Assembly: GCA_965230045.1 (NCBI GenBank)
Contig: OZ245940.1
Span: 620,001 to 684,000, forward strand
Length of the DNA: 64,000 bases
Direction of reading: 5' to 3'
Origin: G963662905 sp965230045
GTDB taxonomy: Bacteria; Bacteroidota; Bacteroidia; Bacteroidales; WRLA01
The notes beneath the pieces are model-generated. The model worked only from the letters and a program-made list of their open reading frames with translations, had not been told where the DNA came from and made no database searches. Shown here one piece after another: positions 1 to 9,379 of this stretch (its first letter is position 1; each line of letters begins with the position of its first letter). The translations under genes were made by a program, and so were the position numbers.

Positions 1-2
1 TG

Positions 3-1238
3 GCGGGTGAAACAAACCTGATTTGGTATAAAGACGGTCTGGTTCAGGTATTTGACCACACCAATTCTTTGCCCTCCGGTGCAATGCATTTCCGGGGAAT
101 TGAAAAAGATGATTACGGAAACCTTTGGTTCGCAACAGAAAAAGGACTGGCCTTTTTGCCCAATGGGTTTATCCGCGCGCAAAAAACCGAAACACCTGAT
201 ATCCAAATCAGTTTCTATGGACAAAAAAATGATTCTTTGCCACGGTTAATTGATAACCAGCTTTCTTTGCCCTATGGCAGTAATCTGGAATTTCGCTTTG
301 CAAATACAATGTTTCCTCCAGATCTGATAAGCTATCAAACAAGAATCCTGGAAATTGATACCAACTGGAGTGCATTAAAACCCGACAGGCTTCTGAATGC
401 GCTAAATTTCAGTAACGGATCTTATACCTTGCAGGTACGCGCACGCTATAAAGGTATGCTCGTTTCAGAAACCAATCAAATTACTTTTAAGATTAGAAAA
501 CCTTGGTTTAAAGCGATTTGGTTCTATTTTTCTGGTTTTGCTGCTTTGCTTGTTTTTATTTCGATAATACTTATTGTGTATAACAGACGCTTTGAACGGA
601 GCAAGAAAAAAACTTTGGCTGAAGTAACAAGCCGCAATGAAAAAAAGCTGGAAGAATTGAGGCTTGAAATTCTTGATGAGCAAAAAAAACAAATAGCGCT
701 GAATAAAAAAATCAGCAAGCTTAAAAGCCAGTTTGATACTGAAAAAAGTGTCCTTGATACAGAAATCAAATATCGCGACCAGCAAATTGCACGCATACGC
801 GATGATATTGAATTGCGCAACAAACAGCTATCAGCTCAGATGTTGAAAACAATTCAAAAAGACCAGGCTTTTCAGAAAGTTTTCAGGGAATTAAAAAAAG
901 CCAGGAAAGACAGCCCGGAAAGCGTCCGATTAATCCATAACCGCATTTTAAAACTGATCGAGCACCAAAAAATTGTGGAAAAAGACTGGGAGAGCTTCCG
1001 TTATTATTTCCAGGAAGTACATCATGGCTTTGATGAAAAACTCAGTTCCGTTTTCCCGGCACTTACCGCACAGGATTTGCGCCATTGCGCGCTTATACGT
1101 GCAAAACTGAGCATTAATGAATGCGCCAGCCTTTTGGGTATATCGCCCGATAGTGTGAAAACTTCCCGACACCGCCTCAAAAAAAAGCTGAAACTTACCC
1201 CGGAGCAAAGTCTGCTCGACTTTTTAATGAATATCTAG
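3..1238 (+). CDS. Membrane-bound transcriptional regulator (beta-propeller/Y_Y_Y domain, HTH C-terminus), 5' truncated by the window
   Basis: The reading frame is open to the left edge, so the start lies outside; about 411 codons are visible. The beginning has NLWF-type repeats typical of the two-component-regulator beta-propeller. It is followed by a Y_Y_Y (triple tyrosine) domain at about residues 95-165, one membrane segment at about 173-195 (WFYFSGF onward), a long charged coiled coil, and a C-terminal LuxR/GerE-like helix-turn-helix (ISPDSVKTSRHRL, near the last 60 residues). I see no histidine kinase domain, so the protein probably senses a periplasmic sugar and binds DNA from the membrane. 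It lies directly upstream of an amylase and susCDEF genes in the same direction, so it is the likely local activator, playing the role SusR plays in Bacteroides. The domain reading is confident; the ligand is inferred from context. Confidence 0.85.
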   Translation, partial: AGETNLIWYKDGLVQVFDHTNSLPSGAMHFRGIEKDDYGNLWFATEKGLAFLPNGFIRAQKTETPDIQISFYGQKNDSLPRLIDNQLSLPYGSNLEFRFANTMFPPDLISYQTRILEIDTNWSALKPDRLLNALNFSNGSYTLQVRARYKGMLVSETNQITFKIRKPWFKAIWFYFSGFAALLVFISIILIVYNRRFERSKKKTLAEVTSRNEKKLEELRLEILDEQKKQIALNKKISKLKSQFDTEKSVLDTEIKYRDQQIARIRDDIELRNKQLSAQMLKTIQKDQAFQKVFRELKKARKDSPESVRLIHNRILKLIEHQKIVEKDWESFRYYFQEVHHGFDEKLSSVFPALTAQDLRHCALIRAKLSINECASLLGISPDSVKTSRHRLKKKLKLTPEQSLLDFLMNI

Positions 1239-1406
1239 TCATTTTGTGCGTAATAAAATCTTTGTAGCTAAAATTCATCGTTTCCTTTTTGTTTACTATT
1301 TAATGTGTTATAAATCAATTAGTAAGGTTTATTATTTGCCTACTATTTAGATTTCATGTTCACCTATTGTAAACCCCTTTGCATCCTCTTATTTTATTCA
1401 AAAAAT

Positions 1407-1414
1407 TAATTTTG
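1407..1414 (+). promoter_or_regulatory. Putative -7 box (TAATTTTG) upstream of the GH13 amylase
   Basis: The sequence matches the Bacteroidota -7 consensus TAnnTTTG and lies 40 bases before the amylase ATG. The nearest upstream TTTG (1378-1381) leaves a spacer of 25 bases, slightly longer than usual, so the call is tentative. Confidence 0.4.
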
Positions 1415-1454
1415 CGTTAATAAAGTTTAAATTTTATTACTCAAAACCATCCGT

Positions 1455-3314
1455 ATGAAATTATTTCATGGACTAAGCATTTTCATTTTCATTTTTTTTG
1501 GAGTACAGAGCGTTCAGGCAAAAGTGAAAATGGAACGTGTGGAGCCGCCTTTCTGGTGGGTAGGAATGAACAATCCGGAACTGCAGATCATGATTCAGGC
1601 TGATGATATAAGCCAATTCAATGTCGAAATCGATTACCCCGGTATCAGTTTATCCCGGGTGGAAAAAGTTCCAAGCCCCAACTTCCTGTTTGTTTATTTG
1701 AATATTTCTTCCGATAGCAAGCCGGGAATACTTCCTATTGTGTTAAAAAACAGTAAGGGCAAAATTCAAGCCAAAATACAATACGAATTAAAGAAACGCG
1801 ATAAAAAGGGCGCAGAGTACGAAGGTTTCAAGCAGGAAGATGTAATGTACCTGATTACGCCCGACCGCTTCGTAAATGGTGATCCTTCAAACGATGATAT
1901 GCCCGGAATGCTCGAGAAAGCCAACCGCGACGATAAAAACGGTCGTCATGGTGGCGATATAGCCGGTATCGACAAAGCCTTACCCTATATAAAAGATATG
2001 GGTTTTACTGCCATTTGGGTCAATCCCGTGCTTGAAAACAATATGCCTGCTTTTTCCTATCACGGATATGCCGCAACAGATTTCTATAAAATTGATCCAC
2101 GATATGGTACCAATGAGCAATATCGCGATTTGAGCATTAAAGCGTCCAAAATGGGTATCAAAATGATTATGGACTTGATTCTCAATCATTGCGGTAGCGA
2201 ACATTGGTGGATGAAAGATATGCCCACACCCGATTGGATCAACCATGGTACCGAATACATTAAAACAAACCATCGGCGCCAGGTGATTCAGGATCCTTAT
2301 GTGTCGCAGGAAGACTATAAAGGTTTTGCCGATGGATGGTTTGTGGAAACCATGCCCGATATGAACCAGCGCAACCCGATTTTTGCAACCTACCTGATTC
2401 AAAACAGTATTTGGTGGGTGGAATATGCAAAGCTGGCCGGCATCCGCATGGATACATACCCTTATCCCGATAAGGATTTTATGACCGACTGGACCTGTGC
2501 TTTGATGGACGAATACCCAAACCTGAATATTGTTGGTGAAGAATGGACCGAAAACCCGGCACTCGTGGCACATTGGCAAAAAGGAAAAGAAAATCCAAAC
2601 GGTTACACTTCCTGCCTGCCCAGCCTGATGGATTTTCCGTTACAGGGCGCATTGACCCGTGGTTTGCGCGATCAGGATACACGCTACGGTAGCGGTCTGA
2701 TCAAACTTTATGATATGCTCACCAACGACTTTTTATATGCCGATCCTTTTGAATTGGTCATTTTCCCGGACAACCACGATATGGATCGTTTTTATACGCA
2801 GGTAAATGAGGATTTGGATCTCTATAAAATGGGAATGGCCTATATTGCCACGATGCGCGGAATTCCACAAATATATTATGGTACGGAAGTATTGATGAGC
2901 AATACAGGACATCCCGGTGAACATGCAACAATCCGCAGCGATTTCCCCGGCGGCTGGGAAGGTGATGAGGCTGATGCTATGAGCGGCATGGGCTTGACAG
3001 AAGAACAAGTGGAAGCGCAGCAAGTAGCGAAGAAAATCTTCAACTGGCGGAAAACAGCAAAAGTAGTGCATGATGGCAAATTGATGCACTATGCACCCGA
3101 AGAAGGGGTATATGTGTTTTTCCGTTATGATGATGAAAATGCTGTAATGGTAATTTTGAATAAAAATGTGAAGCCTACATTCCTGAATACAGAGCGCTTT
3201 TATGAGCGTCTTGACGGATTTACTACCGGAAAGGATGTGCTCACCGATAAAGAATTTAAACTGGATGAGCTGGTGGTTCCGGCGCGTTCAGCATTGATAT
3301 TGGAATTAGACTAA
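1455..3314 (+). CDS. susA: Secreted GH13 alpha-amylase / neopullulanase (SusA-like)
   Basis: Hydrolyses alpha-1,4 linkages in starch, pullulan or maltodextrins, probably in the periplasm. At 619 aa it is close to the length of Bacteroides SusA. It has a signal peptide (about 1-22, ending VQA), an N-terminal cyclomaltodextrinase-type beta domain (about 23-120), the GH13 barrel, and a short C-terminal beta domain. The four GH13 signatures are present: D240LILNH245, GIRMD333 (nucleophile), GE362EW (acid/base) and D439NHD442. It lies downstream of the regulator and upstream of susCDEF. A 277-bp gap with a long-range inverted repeat separates it from susC, so it may be transcribed separately or be set apart by a leader. 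The family is certain; whether it is an amylase, neopullulanase or cyclomaltodextrinase cannot be decided from sequence alone. Confidence 0.92.
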   Translation: MKLFHGLSIFIFIFFGVQSVQAKVKMERVEPPFWWVGMNNPELQIMIQADDISQFNVEIDYPGISLSRVEKVPSPNFLFVYLNISSDSKPGILPIVLKNSKGKIQAKIQYELKKRDKKGAEYEGFKQEDVMYLITPDRFVNGDPSNDDMPGMLEKANRDDKNGRHGGDIAGIDKALPYIKDMGFTAIWVNPVLENNMPAFSYHGYAATDFYKIDPRYGTNEQYRDLSIKASKMGIKMIMDLILNHCGSEHWWMKDMPTPDWINHGTEYIKTNHRRQVIQDPYVSQEDYKGFADGWFVETMPDMNQRNPIFATYLIQNSIWWVEYAKLAGIRMDTYPYPDKDFMTDWTCALMDEYPNLNIVGEEWTENPALVAHWQKGKENPNGYTSCLPSLMDFPLQGALTRGLRDQDTRYGSGLIKLYDMLTNDFLYADPFELVIFPDNHDMDRFYTQVNEDLDLYKMGMAYIATMRGIPQIYYGTEVLMSNTGHPGEHATIRSDFPGGWEGDEADAMSGMGLTEEQVEAQQVAKKIFNWRKTAKVVHDGKLMHYAPEEGVYVFFRYDDENAVMVILNKNVKPTFLNTERFYERLDGFTTGKDVLTDKEFKLDELVVPARSALILELD

Positions 3315-3321
3315 GAAATAT

Positions 3322-3411
3322 GCAGGCCGGTTTGTTAAATGTTATGGTTTTAGGTTATAAAAATGAAAGGGGACATGTTCGAAGAAGTAATGGTTTGGAG
3401 AGCCGGCCTGC
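3322..3411 (+). promoter_or_regulatory. Inverted repeat in the susA-susC intergenic region
   Basis: A perfect 9-bp inverted repeat pairs GCAGGCCGG (3322-3330) with CCGGCCTGC (3403-3411) across 72 bases, in the 277-bp gap before susC. The loop is too long for a simple terminator. It could close a structured leader or small RNA. The function is unknown. Confidence 0.35.
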
Positions 3412-3591
3412 GCCCCTTGGTTTTGCTGTAGGAATGCCACACAAAACGATGCCTGAAACCCTTTCGGCTATCTTATTTTGATGTAAGGATGAAAATTTTA
3501 TTAATTTTATGCAATATATAATAACGTAGCAATAAAAACAGGAAACATTAATCTCTATGCTTTATAAACCGTTTTATTTTAAACCAAACGT

Positions 3592-6500
3592 ATGAAACAC
3601 AAGTACAAAATGATCGGCCAAAAACTGCTGCTCGTTTTCATTATGATAATGATGACGGGAGTTGTTTTTGCACAGACAGGAAAGGTTACTGGAACCATCA
3701 GGGATGCCGTTGACGGAACAACACTTCCGGGGGCTACCGTGAAAATCCAGGGAACATCAACCGGTACTATTAGTGATATTGATGGTAACTTCAGCCTTGA
3801 AGTTGAACCCAATACCACTTTGGTTATCAGTTATGTTGGTTACGAAACACAGGAAATACTCGTACAACCGGGCACTACTGTTGAAATTGACCTCGCTATG
3901 GCTTCAACCGGCCTTGAGGAGCTTGTCGTGATTGGTTATGGTACTGTTAAGAAAAAAGATTTAACAGGATCCGTAGTTGCAATCTCTGAGAATGACTTTA
4001 ACAAAGGTGCTTTAACAAGCCCGGCAAGCCTTATTCAAGGTAAAGTCTCGGGTGTTGTAGTAACGCCAGGTGGCGGTGCTCCGGGTGAAGGCGCCACAAT
4101 CCGCATCCGTGGTGGTTCTTCTTTGAGCGCCAGCAACGATCCACTGATTGTTATTGATGGAATCGTAACCTCAGGTGATGCTGGTTCCGGTGCACGTTCA
4201 GCACTCAACTCTCTGAACCCGAATGATATCGAAACTTTCACAGTCCTTAAGGATGCTTCCGCAACAGCAATTTATGGTTCGCGCGCATCCAATGGTGTAA
4301 TCATGATTACAACCAAAAAAGGTCGCGAAGGTCAAAAACTGAAAGTTCAATACACAGGCAAGTTTTCAATCACGGACAAACCAAAAGGACTGGACGTATT
4401 AGGAACAGATGCTTTTACAGATGCCTATATGACTTACCATGCTGAAAATGAGAATCTACTCGGTGTTTGGTATGATGCAGAAGGTAATCAGGTTGCCGGC
4501 AGTTCCGCGAACCCTGATACTGACGTAAACAAAAGATATTCAACAGATTGGCAAGACGAAATCTATCGCTCTGCCTTTTCTATGGATCATAATGTTTCTG
4601 CTACAGGAGCATGGAAATGGCTGCCTTACCGTTTCTCTGTAGGTTATACAGACGAACAAGGTGCACTTAAAACTTCAAGCTTTAACAGGACTACTCTAAG
4701 TACTTCATTGAGCCCTAAATTTTTAGATAACCACCTCTCTGTCCAGGTAAATGCAAACGCATCTTTCATTAAAAACCAGTTTGCAGATCAGGGCGCTATC
4801 GGTGCTGCTGTTCAAATGGACCCAACCAAACCTGTAAAAACTGATGATGGCCAGTATTTTTATTGGCTGAACAATAGCGGCGAAGCTTCCACTCAATCTA
4901 CAGATAACCCTGTAGCAATGCTCGAGCAAAGAGAAGATAAGTCCAATGCCAACCGTATTTTTGGTAATGTTGCTTTGGATTATAAAATGCACTTCCTGCC
5001 CGACCTTCGCGCGAACCTGAACCTGGCTTATGATAAGACCAGCAATGACGGAACTGTTTTTGCTCCGAATACGGCCATGTTTACTACCAGTGGTTACGGA
5101 TTTGGTTACTATAATGAATACACCTATGAGAACGAAAACAAGCAATTAGATTTCTATCTCGATTGGAACAAAAACCTTGAAAATATTGATAGTGATTTAG
5201 GTCTTATGGGCGGTTATTCCTATCAAAAATTCTATACAGAAAGCACTTTCAATAATAATACCGGCGATTCAACCGGAAATCGCACTTATGTATTCAACAT
5301 CAGCGGTGATGATATTTCTGATTATGTGCTTCTGTCTTATTTTGGCCGTTTAAAGTATGGCTTTAAAGATAAGTATCTGCTTACTGCAATCGTTCGTGCT
5401 GATGGTACTTCCAGGTTTAGCAAAGATAACCGCTGGGGTATCTTCCCGTCTTTATCAGCAGCATGGGTCATCAATAATGAGGATTTCCTGAAGAATTCAA
5501 AAACTGTATCACAGTTGAAATTCAGAGTGGGATGGGGTGAAACCGGCCAGCAGGCTGTTTCAGGCCCTTACGGCTACATGGGGCGTTATACTTATGGTAA
5601 TGAAACCGCTATGTATCCTTTCGGAAACACTTATTACACTATTCTTCGTCCTGAAGGTTATAACCCGAATATCAAGTGGGAAACAACCACTACCCTTAAC
5701 TTTGGTATTGATTATGGTTTCTTTAACGACCGTTTACATGGTCAAATTGACTACTACCAAAGAAAAACCCGCGATCTCATTGCGTATGTGCCCGAAGTAC
5801 TCGGTGCTAACTTAACCAATTATATCGACAAAAATATTGGTGACCTGGAAAACAATGGTGTTGAATTCAGTATGGCCGGTATCCTGATTTCCAATGAGGA
5901 TATGTTCCTGGAAGTTGGGGGTAATGTCTCCTATAACACGAATGAAGTTACCTACCTCGATGGTAATACTTATTCAACTGGCGGAATCAGTGGTGGTGTG
6001 GATAACAATATCCAAACAATCCGCGAAGGATATTCCAACCTGTCATTCTTTGTTTATGAACAGGTTTATGACAACAACGGAAACCCAATCGAAGGAATGT
6101 ATGTTGACCGCAACGAAGATGGCGAAATCAATTCCGAAGATAAATATGTTTTCCACGATGCAATTCCTGATGTAACCTATGGCCTGAACCTTAATTTTAC
6201 CTACAAAGATTGGGCATTGAATATGGCCGGTCATGGTTCTTTTGATAACTGGGTATATAACAATGCTGCATCAGAAATCGGAACATATCAGCGTTTGTAC
6301 CGCTCTGAAGGCCCTTATGCATCCAATGTTGCTGCTTCTGTTTTAAATACCGCTTTCGTGGGCACACAGTATAACTCAGATTATTATGTTCAACAGGCTT
6401 CATTCTTTAGAATGGACGAAATTACTATGAGCTATACTTTCAGGGATATTTCTAAATACAAATTTAATTTAACGCTCAATGCTACTGTGAATAACGCTTT

Positions 6501-6609
6501 TGTTATTACTCCTTACGAAGGCTCAGATCCTGAAGTATATGGTGGTATTGATAATAATTTGTATCCCCGTTCACGCGTATGGACACTGGGTTTAAATCTT
6601 AAGTTCTAA
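3592..6609 (+). CDS. susC: SusC/RagA-family TonB-linked outer membrane transporter
   Basis: TonB-dependent beta-barrel that imports oligosaccharides, here probably maltodextrins, across the outer membrane. The 1005-aa protein has a signal peptide (about 1-28, ending VFAQ) and an N-terminal carboxypeptidase-regulatory-like domain (about 29-110; KVTGTIRD, NTTLVISYVGYE). The SusC plug begins at about 112 with VIGYGTVKKKDLTG, and a barrel extends to the aromatic end LNLKF. It is followed after 18 bp by susD, with which SusC forms the lid-and-barrel transport complex. The substrate comes from the neighbouring GH13 and SusE/F-like genes, not from SusC itself. Confidence 0.95.
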   Translation: MKHKYKMIGQKLLLVFIMIMMTGVVFAQTGKVTGTIRDAVDGTTLPGATVKIQGTSTGTISDIDGNFSLEVEPNTTLVISYVGYETQEILVQPGTTVEIDLAMASTGLEELVVIGYGTVKKKDLTGSVVAISENDFNKGALTSPASLIQGKVSGVVVTPGGGAPGEGATIRIRGGSSLSASNDPLIVIDGIVTSGDAGSGARSALNSLNPNDIETFTVLKDASATAIYGSRASNGVIMITTKKGREGQKLKVQYTGKFSITDKPKGLDVLGTDAFTDAYMTYHAENENLLGVWYDAEGNQVAGSSANPDTDVNKRYSTDWQDEIYRSAFSMDHNVSATGAWKWLPYRFSVGYTDEQGALKTSSFNRTTLSTSLSPKFLDNHLSVQVNANASFIKNQFADQGAIGAAVQMDPTKPVKTDDGQYFYWLNNSGEASTQSTDNPVAMLEQREDKSNANRIFGNVALDYKMHFLPDLRANLNLAYDKTSNDGTVFAPNTAMFTTSGYGFGYYNEYTYENENKQLDFYLDWNKNLENIDSDLGLMGGYSYQKFYTESTFNNNTGDSTGNRTYVFNISGDDISDYVLLSYFGRLKYGFKDKYLLTAIVRADGTSRFSKDNRWGIFPSLSAAWVINNEDFLKNSKTVSQLKFRVGWGETGQQAVSGPYGYMGRYTYGNETAMYPFGNTYYTILRPEGYNPNIKWETTTTLNFGIDYGFFNDRLHGQIDYYQRKTRDLIAYVPEVLGANLTNYIDKNIGDLENNGVEFSMAGILISNEDMFLEVGGNVSYNTNEVTYLDGNTYSTGGISGGVDNNIQTIREGYSNLSFFVYEQVYDNNGNPIEGMYVDRNEDGEINSEDKYVFHDAIPDVTYGLNLNFTYKDWALNMAGHGSFDNWVYNNAASEIGTYQRLYRSEGPYASNVAASVLNTAFVGTQYNSDYYVQQASFFRMDEITMSYTFRDISKYKFNLTLNATVNNAFVITPYEGSDPEVYGGIDNNLYPRSRVWTLGLNLKF

Positions 6610-6627
6610 TTCTAAAATCGAGATAAA

Positions 6628-8235
6628 ATGAATAAATTATATAAAATATTTATCGTGCTGGGAATCATTGCAGTATTTTCAGCATGTATGAAGGATCTGG
6701 ATACGATTCCTTTGGATCCGGACGAGAAAACTTCGGAGGTTGTTTTCCAGGATCCGGAAGCTTATGTTCAAAACCTCGCTAAATGTTATGCCGGACTTGC
6801 CATTGGTGGTAATGAAGGTGGTGACGGTTCGGGCGATATCGCCGGTATTGACGGTGGCTTCAGTAACTACATCCGCTTGATGTTCGACCATCAGGTACTT
6901 ACAACTGATGAAGCAGTTATTTTGTGGAATGACCAAACAATCAAGGATTTCCATTGGCACCAATGGAGTATCGATGATTCTTTCATCGCAGCAATGTTCT
7001 CTCGTTTGTATTATGAAATCAGTCTCTGTAATGAGTACCTGCGTCAAACAACCGACGAAAAACTGGACGACCGTGGTACTTCTGCAACCGAAAAAGCAAA
7101 AATTGCTGAATACAGAAAAGAAGTCCGTTTGCTCAGGGCTCTGTCTTACTGGCATGTTATGGATATGTTTGGTACCGGTATTATGGTTACCGAAAACGAT
7201 CCGATCGGTGATGCCGACTTCCTTCCTCCTTATGCTTCACGCCAAGACATCTTCACTTTTGTTGAGTCTGAACTTAAAGAGCTGGAAAATACACTTATGG
7301 AACCCAGGACTAATGAATATGGCCGTGTGGATAAAGCCGCTGCCTGGATGATTCTGGCTAAAATTTATCTGAATGCAGAAGTTTATGTAGGTCAGGATAA
7401 ATATGCCGATGCTTTGAATTATTGCGATAAGATTATTGGAAGCTCTTATGATATTGCTCCTACATGGGAACAATTGTTTTGGGCTGATAACGATCAGGTG
7501 GACAATACAATGAAAGAAATTATTTTCCCGGTCCGCTATGATGGACAGCATACACAAACCTGGGGCGGAACAACATTCCTGCTTTCTGCTGCAATCGGTG
7601 GTGGCATGTCTCCTGCCGACTATGGTTCTTCGGAATCATGGGGTGGTTTAAGGGTTTGTCCTCAGTTTGTGGATCAATATGAAGATGGTGACCGTAGGGC
7701 TGCTTTTTATAATGATGGCCACTCAAAAACCATTGATGATTTCAATGCTTTCGAAAGCGGATACGCTTATCCAAAATTTGTGAATTATTCCAGAGAAGTT
7801 GAAGGTAATGATATTGTTGGCCCTAAAGTTGACGGATCAAACTCACAGTTCCCTGATACTGATTTCCCTATGTTCCGTATGGGCGATGTGTACCTGATGT
7901 ATGCTGAAGCACAGCTGCGCGGTGGCGGAGGAAGCCGTTCCAATGCTCTTGACTATGTTAATGCTTTAAGGGAAAGAGCCGGTGCTACTTCGGTAGTTGA
8001 CTCTGATCTGGATCTTGATTTCATCCTCGATGAAAGATCGCGCGAATTGGCATGGGAGCTCCACAGAAGAACGGATCTGATCCGCTTCAATAAGTTTACA
8101 GGTGGTGAATATATCTGGGAATGGAAAGGAAACACACAGGCCGGTCGGGCTACCGATGCAAAATACGGCTTGTTCCCAATTCCTGCCAAGGATATCAACA
8201 CAAACCCAAATCTGAAGCAAAATCCTGGTTATTAA
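6628..8235 (+). CDS. susD: SusD/RagB-family surface glycan-binding lipoprotein
   Basis: Outer-membrane lipoprotein that caps SusC and binds starch oligosaccharides at the cell surface. The 535-aa protein has a lipobox FSAC with Cys20 as the lipidation site, followed by the helical TPR-like SusD core. Typical family segments are the LRALSYWHVMDMFG helix, the MYAEAQLRGGG stretch and the C-terminal ERSRELAWELHRRTDLIRF motif that is almost diagnostic for SusD. The gene lies 18 bp after susC and 21 bp before the first susE-like gene, so it is co-transcribed. Confidence 0.95.
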   Translation: MNKLYKIFIVLGIIAVFSACMKDLDTIPLDPDEKTSEVVFQDPEAYVQNLAKCYAGLAIGGNEGGDGSGDIAGIDGGFSNYIRLMFDHQVLTTDEAVILWNDQTIKDFHWHQWSIDDSFIAAMFSRLYYEISLCNEYLRQTTDEKLDDRGTSATEKAKIAEYRKEVRLLRALSYWHVMDMFGTGIMVTENDPIGDADFLPPYASRQDIFTFVESELKELENTLMEPRTNEYGRVDKAAAWMILAKIYLNAEVYVGQDKYADALNYCDKIIGSSYDIAPTWEQLFWADNDQVDNTMKEIIFPVRYDGQHTQTWGGTTFLLSAAIGGGMSPADYGSSESWGGLRVCPQFVDQYEDGDRRAAFYNDGHSKTIDDFNAFESGYAYPKFVNYSREVEGNDIVGPKVDGSNSQFPDTDFPMFRMGDVYLMYAEAQLRGGGGSRSNALDYVNALRERAGATSVVDSDLDLDFILDERSRELAWELHRRTDLIRFNKFTGGEYIWEWKGNTQAGRATDAKYGLFPIPAKDINTNPNLKQNPGY

Positions 8236-8256
8236 TAACATTTAATTTTAAAGATT

Positions 8257-9348
8257 ATGAAGAAATTAATTTTAAATATTGCCGGGCTTGTATTGCTTGC
8301 AACTCTTTTTGTTGCTTGTGAGAAAAACGAAGAAGAGCCCATTTATGATAAATCGCAAACTGTAAGTCCTGTTTTGCTTTCGCCAAGCGAAGGAACAACA
8401 ATGGTATGGACTGAAGCAGATTCTATGAAGTCGCTGAGCTTTAACTGGGCTCCGGCTATCTATACTTTGAACTCAGGCGCTAGCCTTGAGATGCCGGAAT
8501 ATTCATTAACCGTTTCCTTGAACGGCGGGCTGAATGAGGTAATAAGTACGACAGATACCACAGCAACATTTACAGTACCTGAGTTAAACTCAATGTTTTT
8601 GGGATGGGGCATCCAGCCTGCTACTGAAACCAGCGTAGTATGGACAGTAACGGCAAATCTTCCCGAAGCATTGACCACTGTTTTTTCGGATGCAGTAAAT
8701 ACCAAAGTAACTGCCTTTAAAACAGCTGATCCTCCAGCACCATCAGCAGCATCTCTTTATGTTCCTGGTGCATATCAGGGCTGGGATCCTGCAAATGCTC
8801 CTCAAATTTGGGATAACGATGATGACGGAATTTTTGAAGGTTATGTTTATATTACCGGTGAAGACTTCAATTTCAAATTCGCTTCACAACCCAACTGGGA
8901 CGGCCCTAACTACGGTACCGATGGCACTGAATTTGGCCTTGATACTGATGCAGGTGCAGGCAACCTTACTGTTCCTGCTGCAGGCGGCTACTGGCTGGTT
9001 TGTAATACCAACGACCTGGTTTACTCCTATGAGCTCCAGAACTTTGGTGTAATCGGTTCAGGTATCCTCAATGGCGACTGGACAGAAGATGTGGATATGC
9101 TCCCTGCTGAAGGTGGCCCTTATAACATCCTCGAAGTAACGATTGATGTATCAGAATCTGCTGATGGCGACCTGCGTTTCAAATATCGTGCAAACGATGC
9201 CTGGGACATTAGCTATGGTGCCGATGCAGGTAGTGACGTGCTGATAAGCGGTGGTTCGGATATCCTTATGCCCGAAGGTCCCGGTAATTATACCTTCAAA
9301 ATGCTCTGGGATACGCCTACGCCCCGTTATGAGTTAATTAAAAATTAA
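8257..9348 (+). CDS. susE: SusE/SusF-like starch-binding outer-membrane lipoprotein (one N-terminal module)
   Basis: Accessory surface protein that should help retain maltodextrins near SusC/SusD. The 363-aa protein has a lipobox FVAC (Cys21) followed by the acidic stretch EKNEEE, which resembles the surface-export signal of Bacteroidota lipoproteins. Residues about 30-150 form a SusE N-terminal Ig-like module. From about 165 it has the SusE/SusF starch-binding C-terminal region, beginning VPGAYQGW and rich in Trp and Gly. It is a close paralogue of the next gene, with near-identity around FKFASQPNWDGPNYGTDGTE. Calling it SusE rather than SusF rests on position and length. Confidence 0.85.
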   Translation: MKKLILNIAGLVLLATLFVACEKNEEEPIYDKSQTVSPVLLSPSEGTTMVWTEADSMKSLSFNWAPAIYTLNSGASLEMPEYSLTVSLNGGLNEVISTTDTTATFTVPELNSMFLGWGIQPATETSVVWTVTANLPEALTTVFSDAVNTKVTAFKTADPPAPSAASLYVPGAYQGWDPANAPQIWDNDDDGIFEGYVYITGEDFNFKFASQPNWDGPNYGTDGTEFGLDTDAGAGNLTVPAAGGYWLVCNTNDLVYSYELQNFGVIGSGILNGDWTEDVDMLPAEGGPYNILEVTIDVSESADGDLRFKYRANDAWDISYGADAGSDVLISGGSDILMPEGPGNYTFKMLWDTPTPRYELIKN

Positions 9349-9379
9349 TTAAAGCTGTGAACCATAATTTGAAATAATC

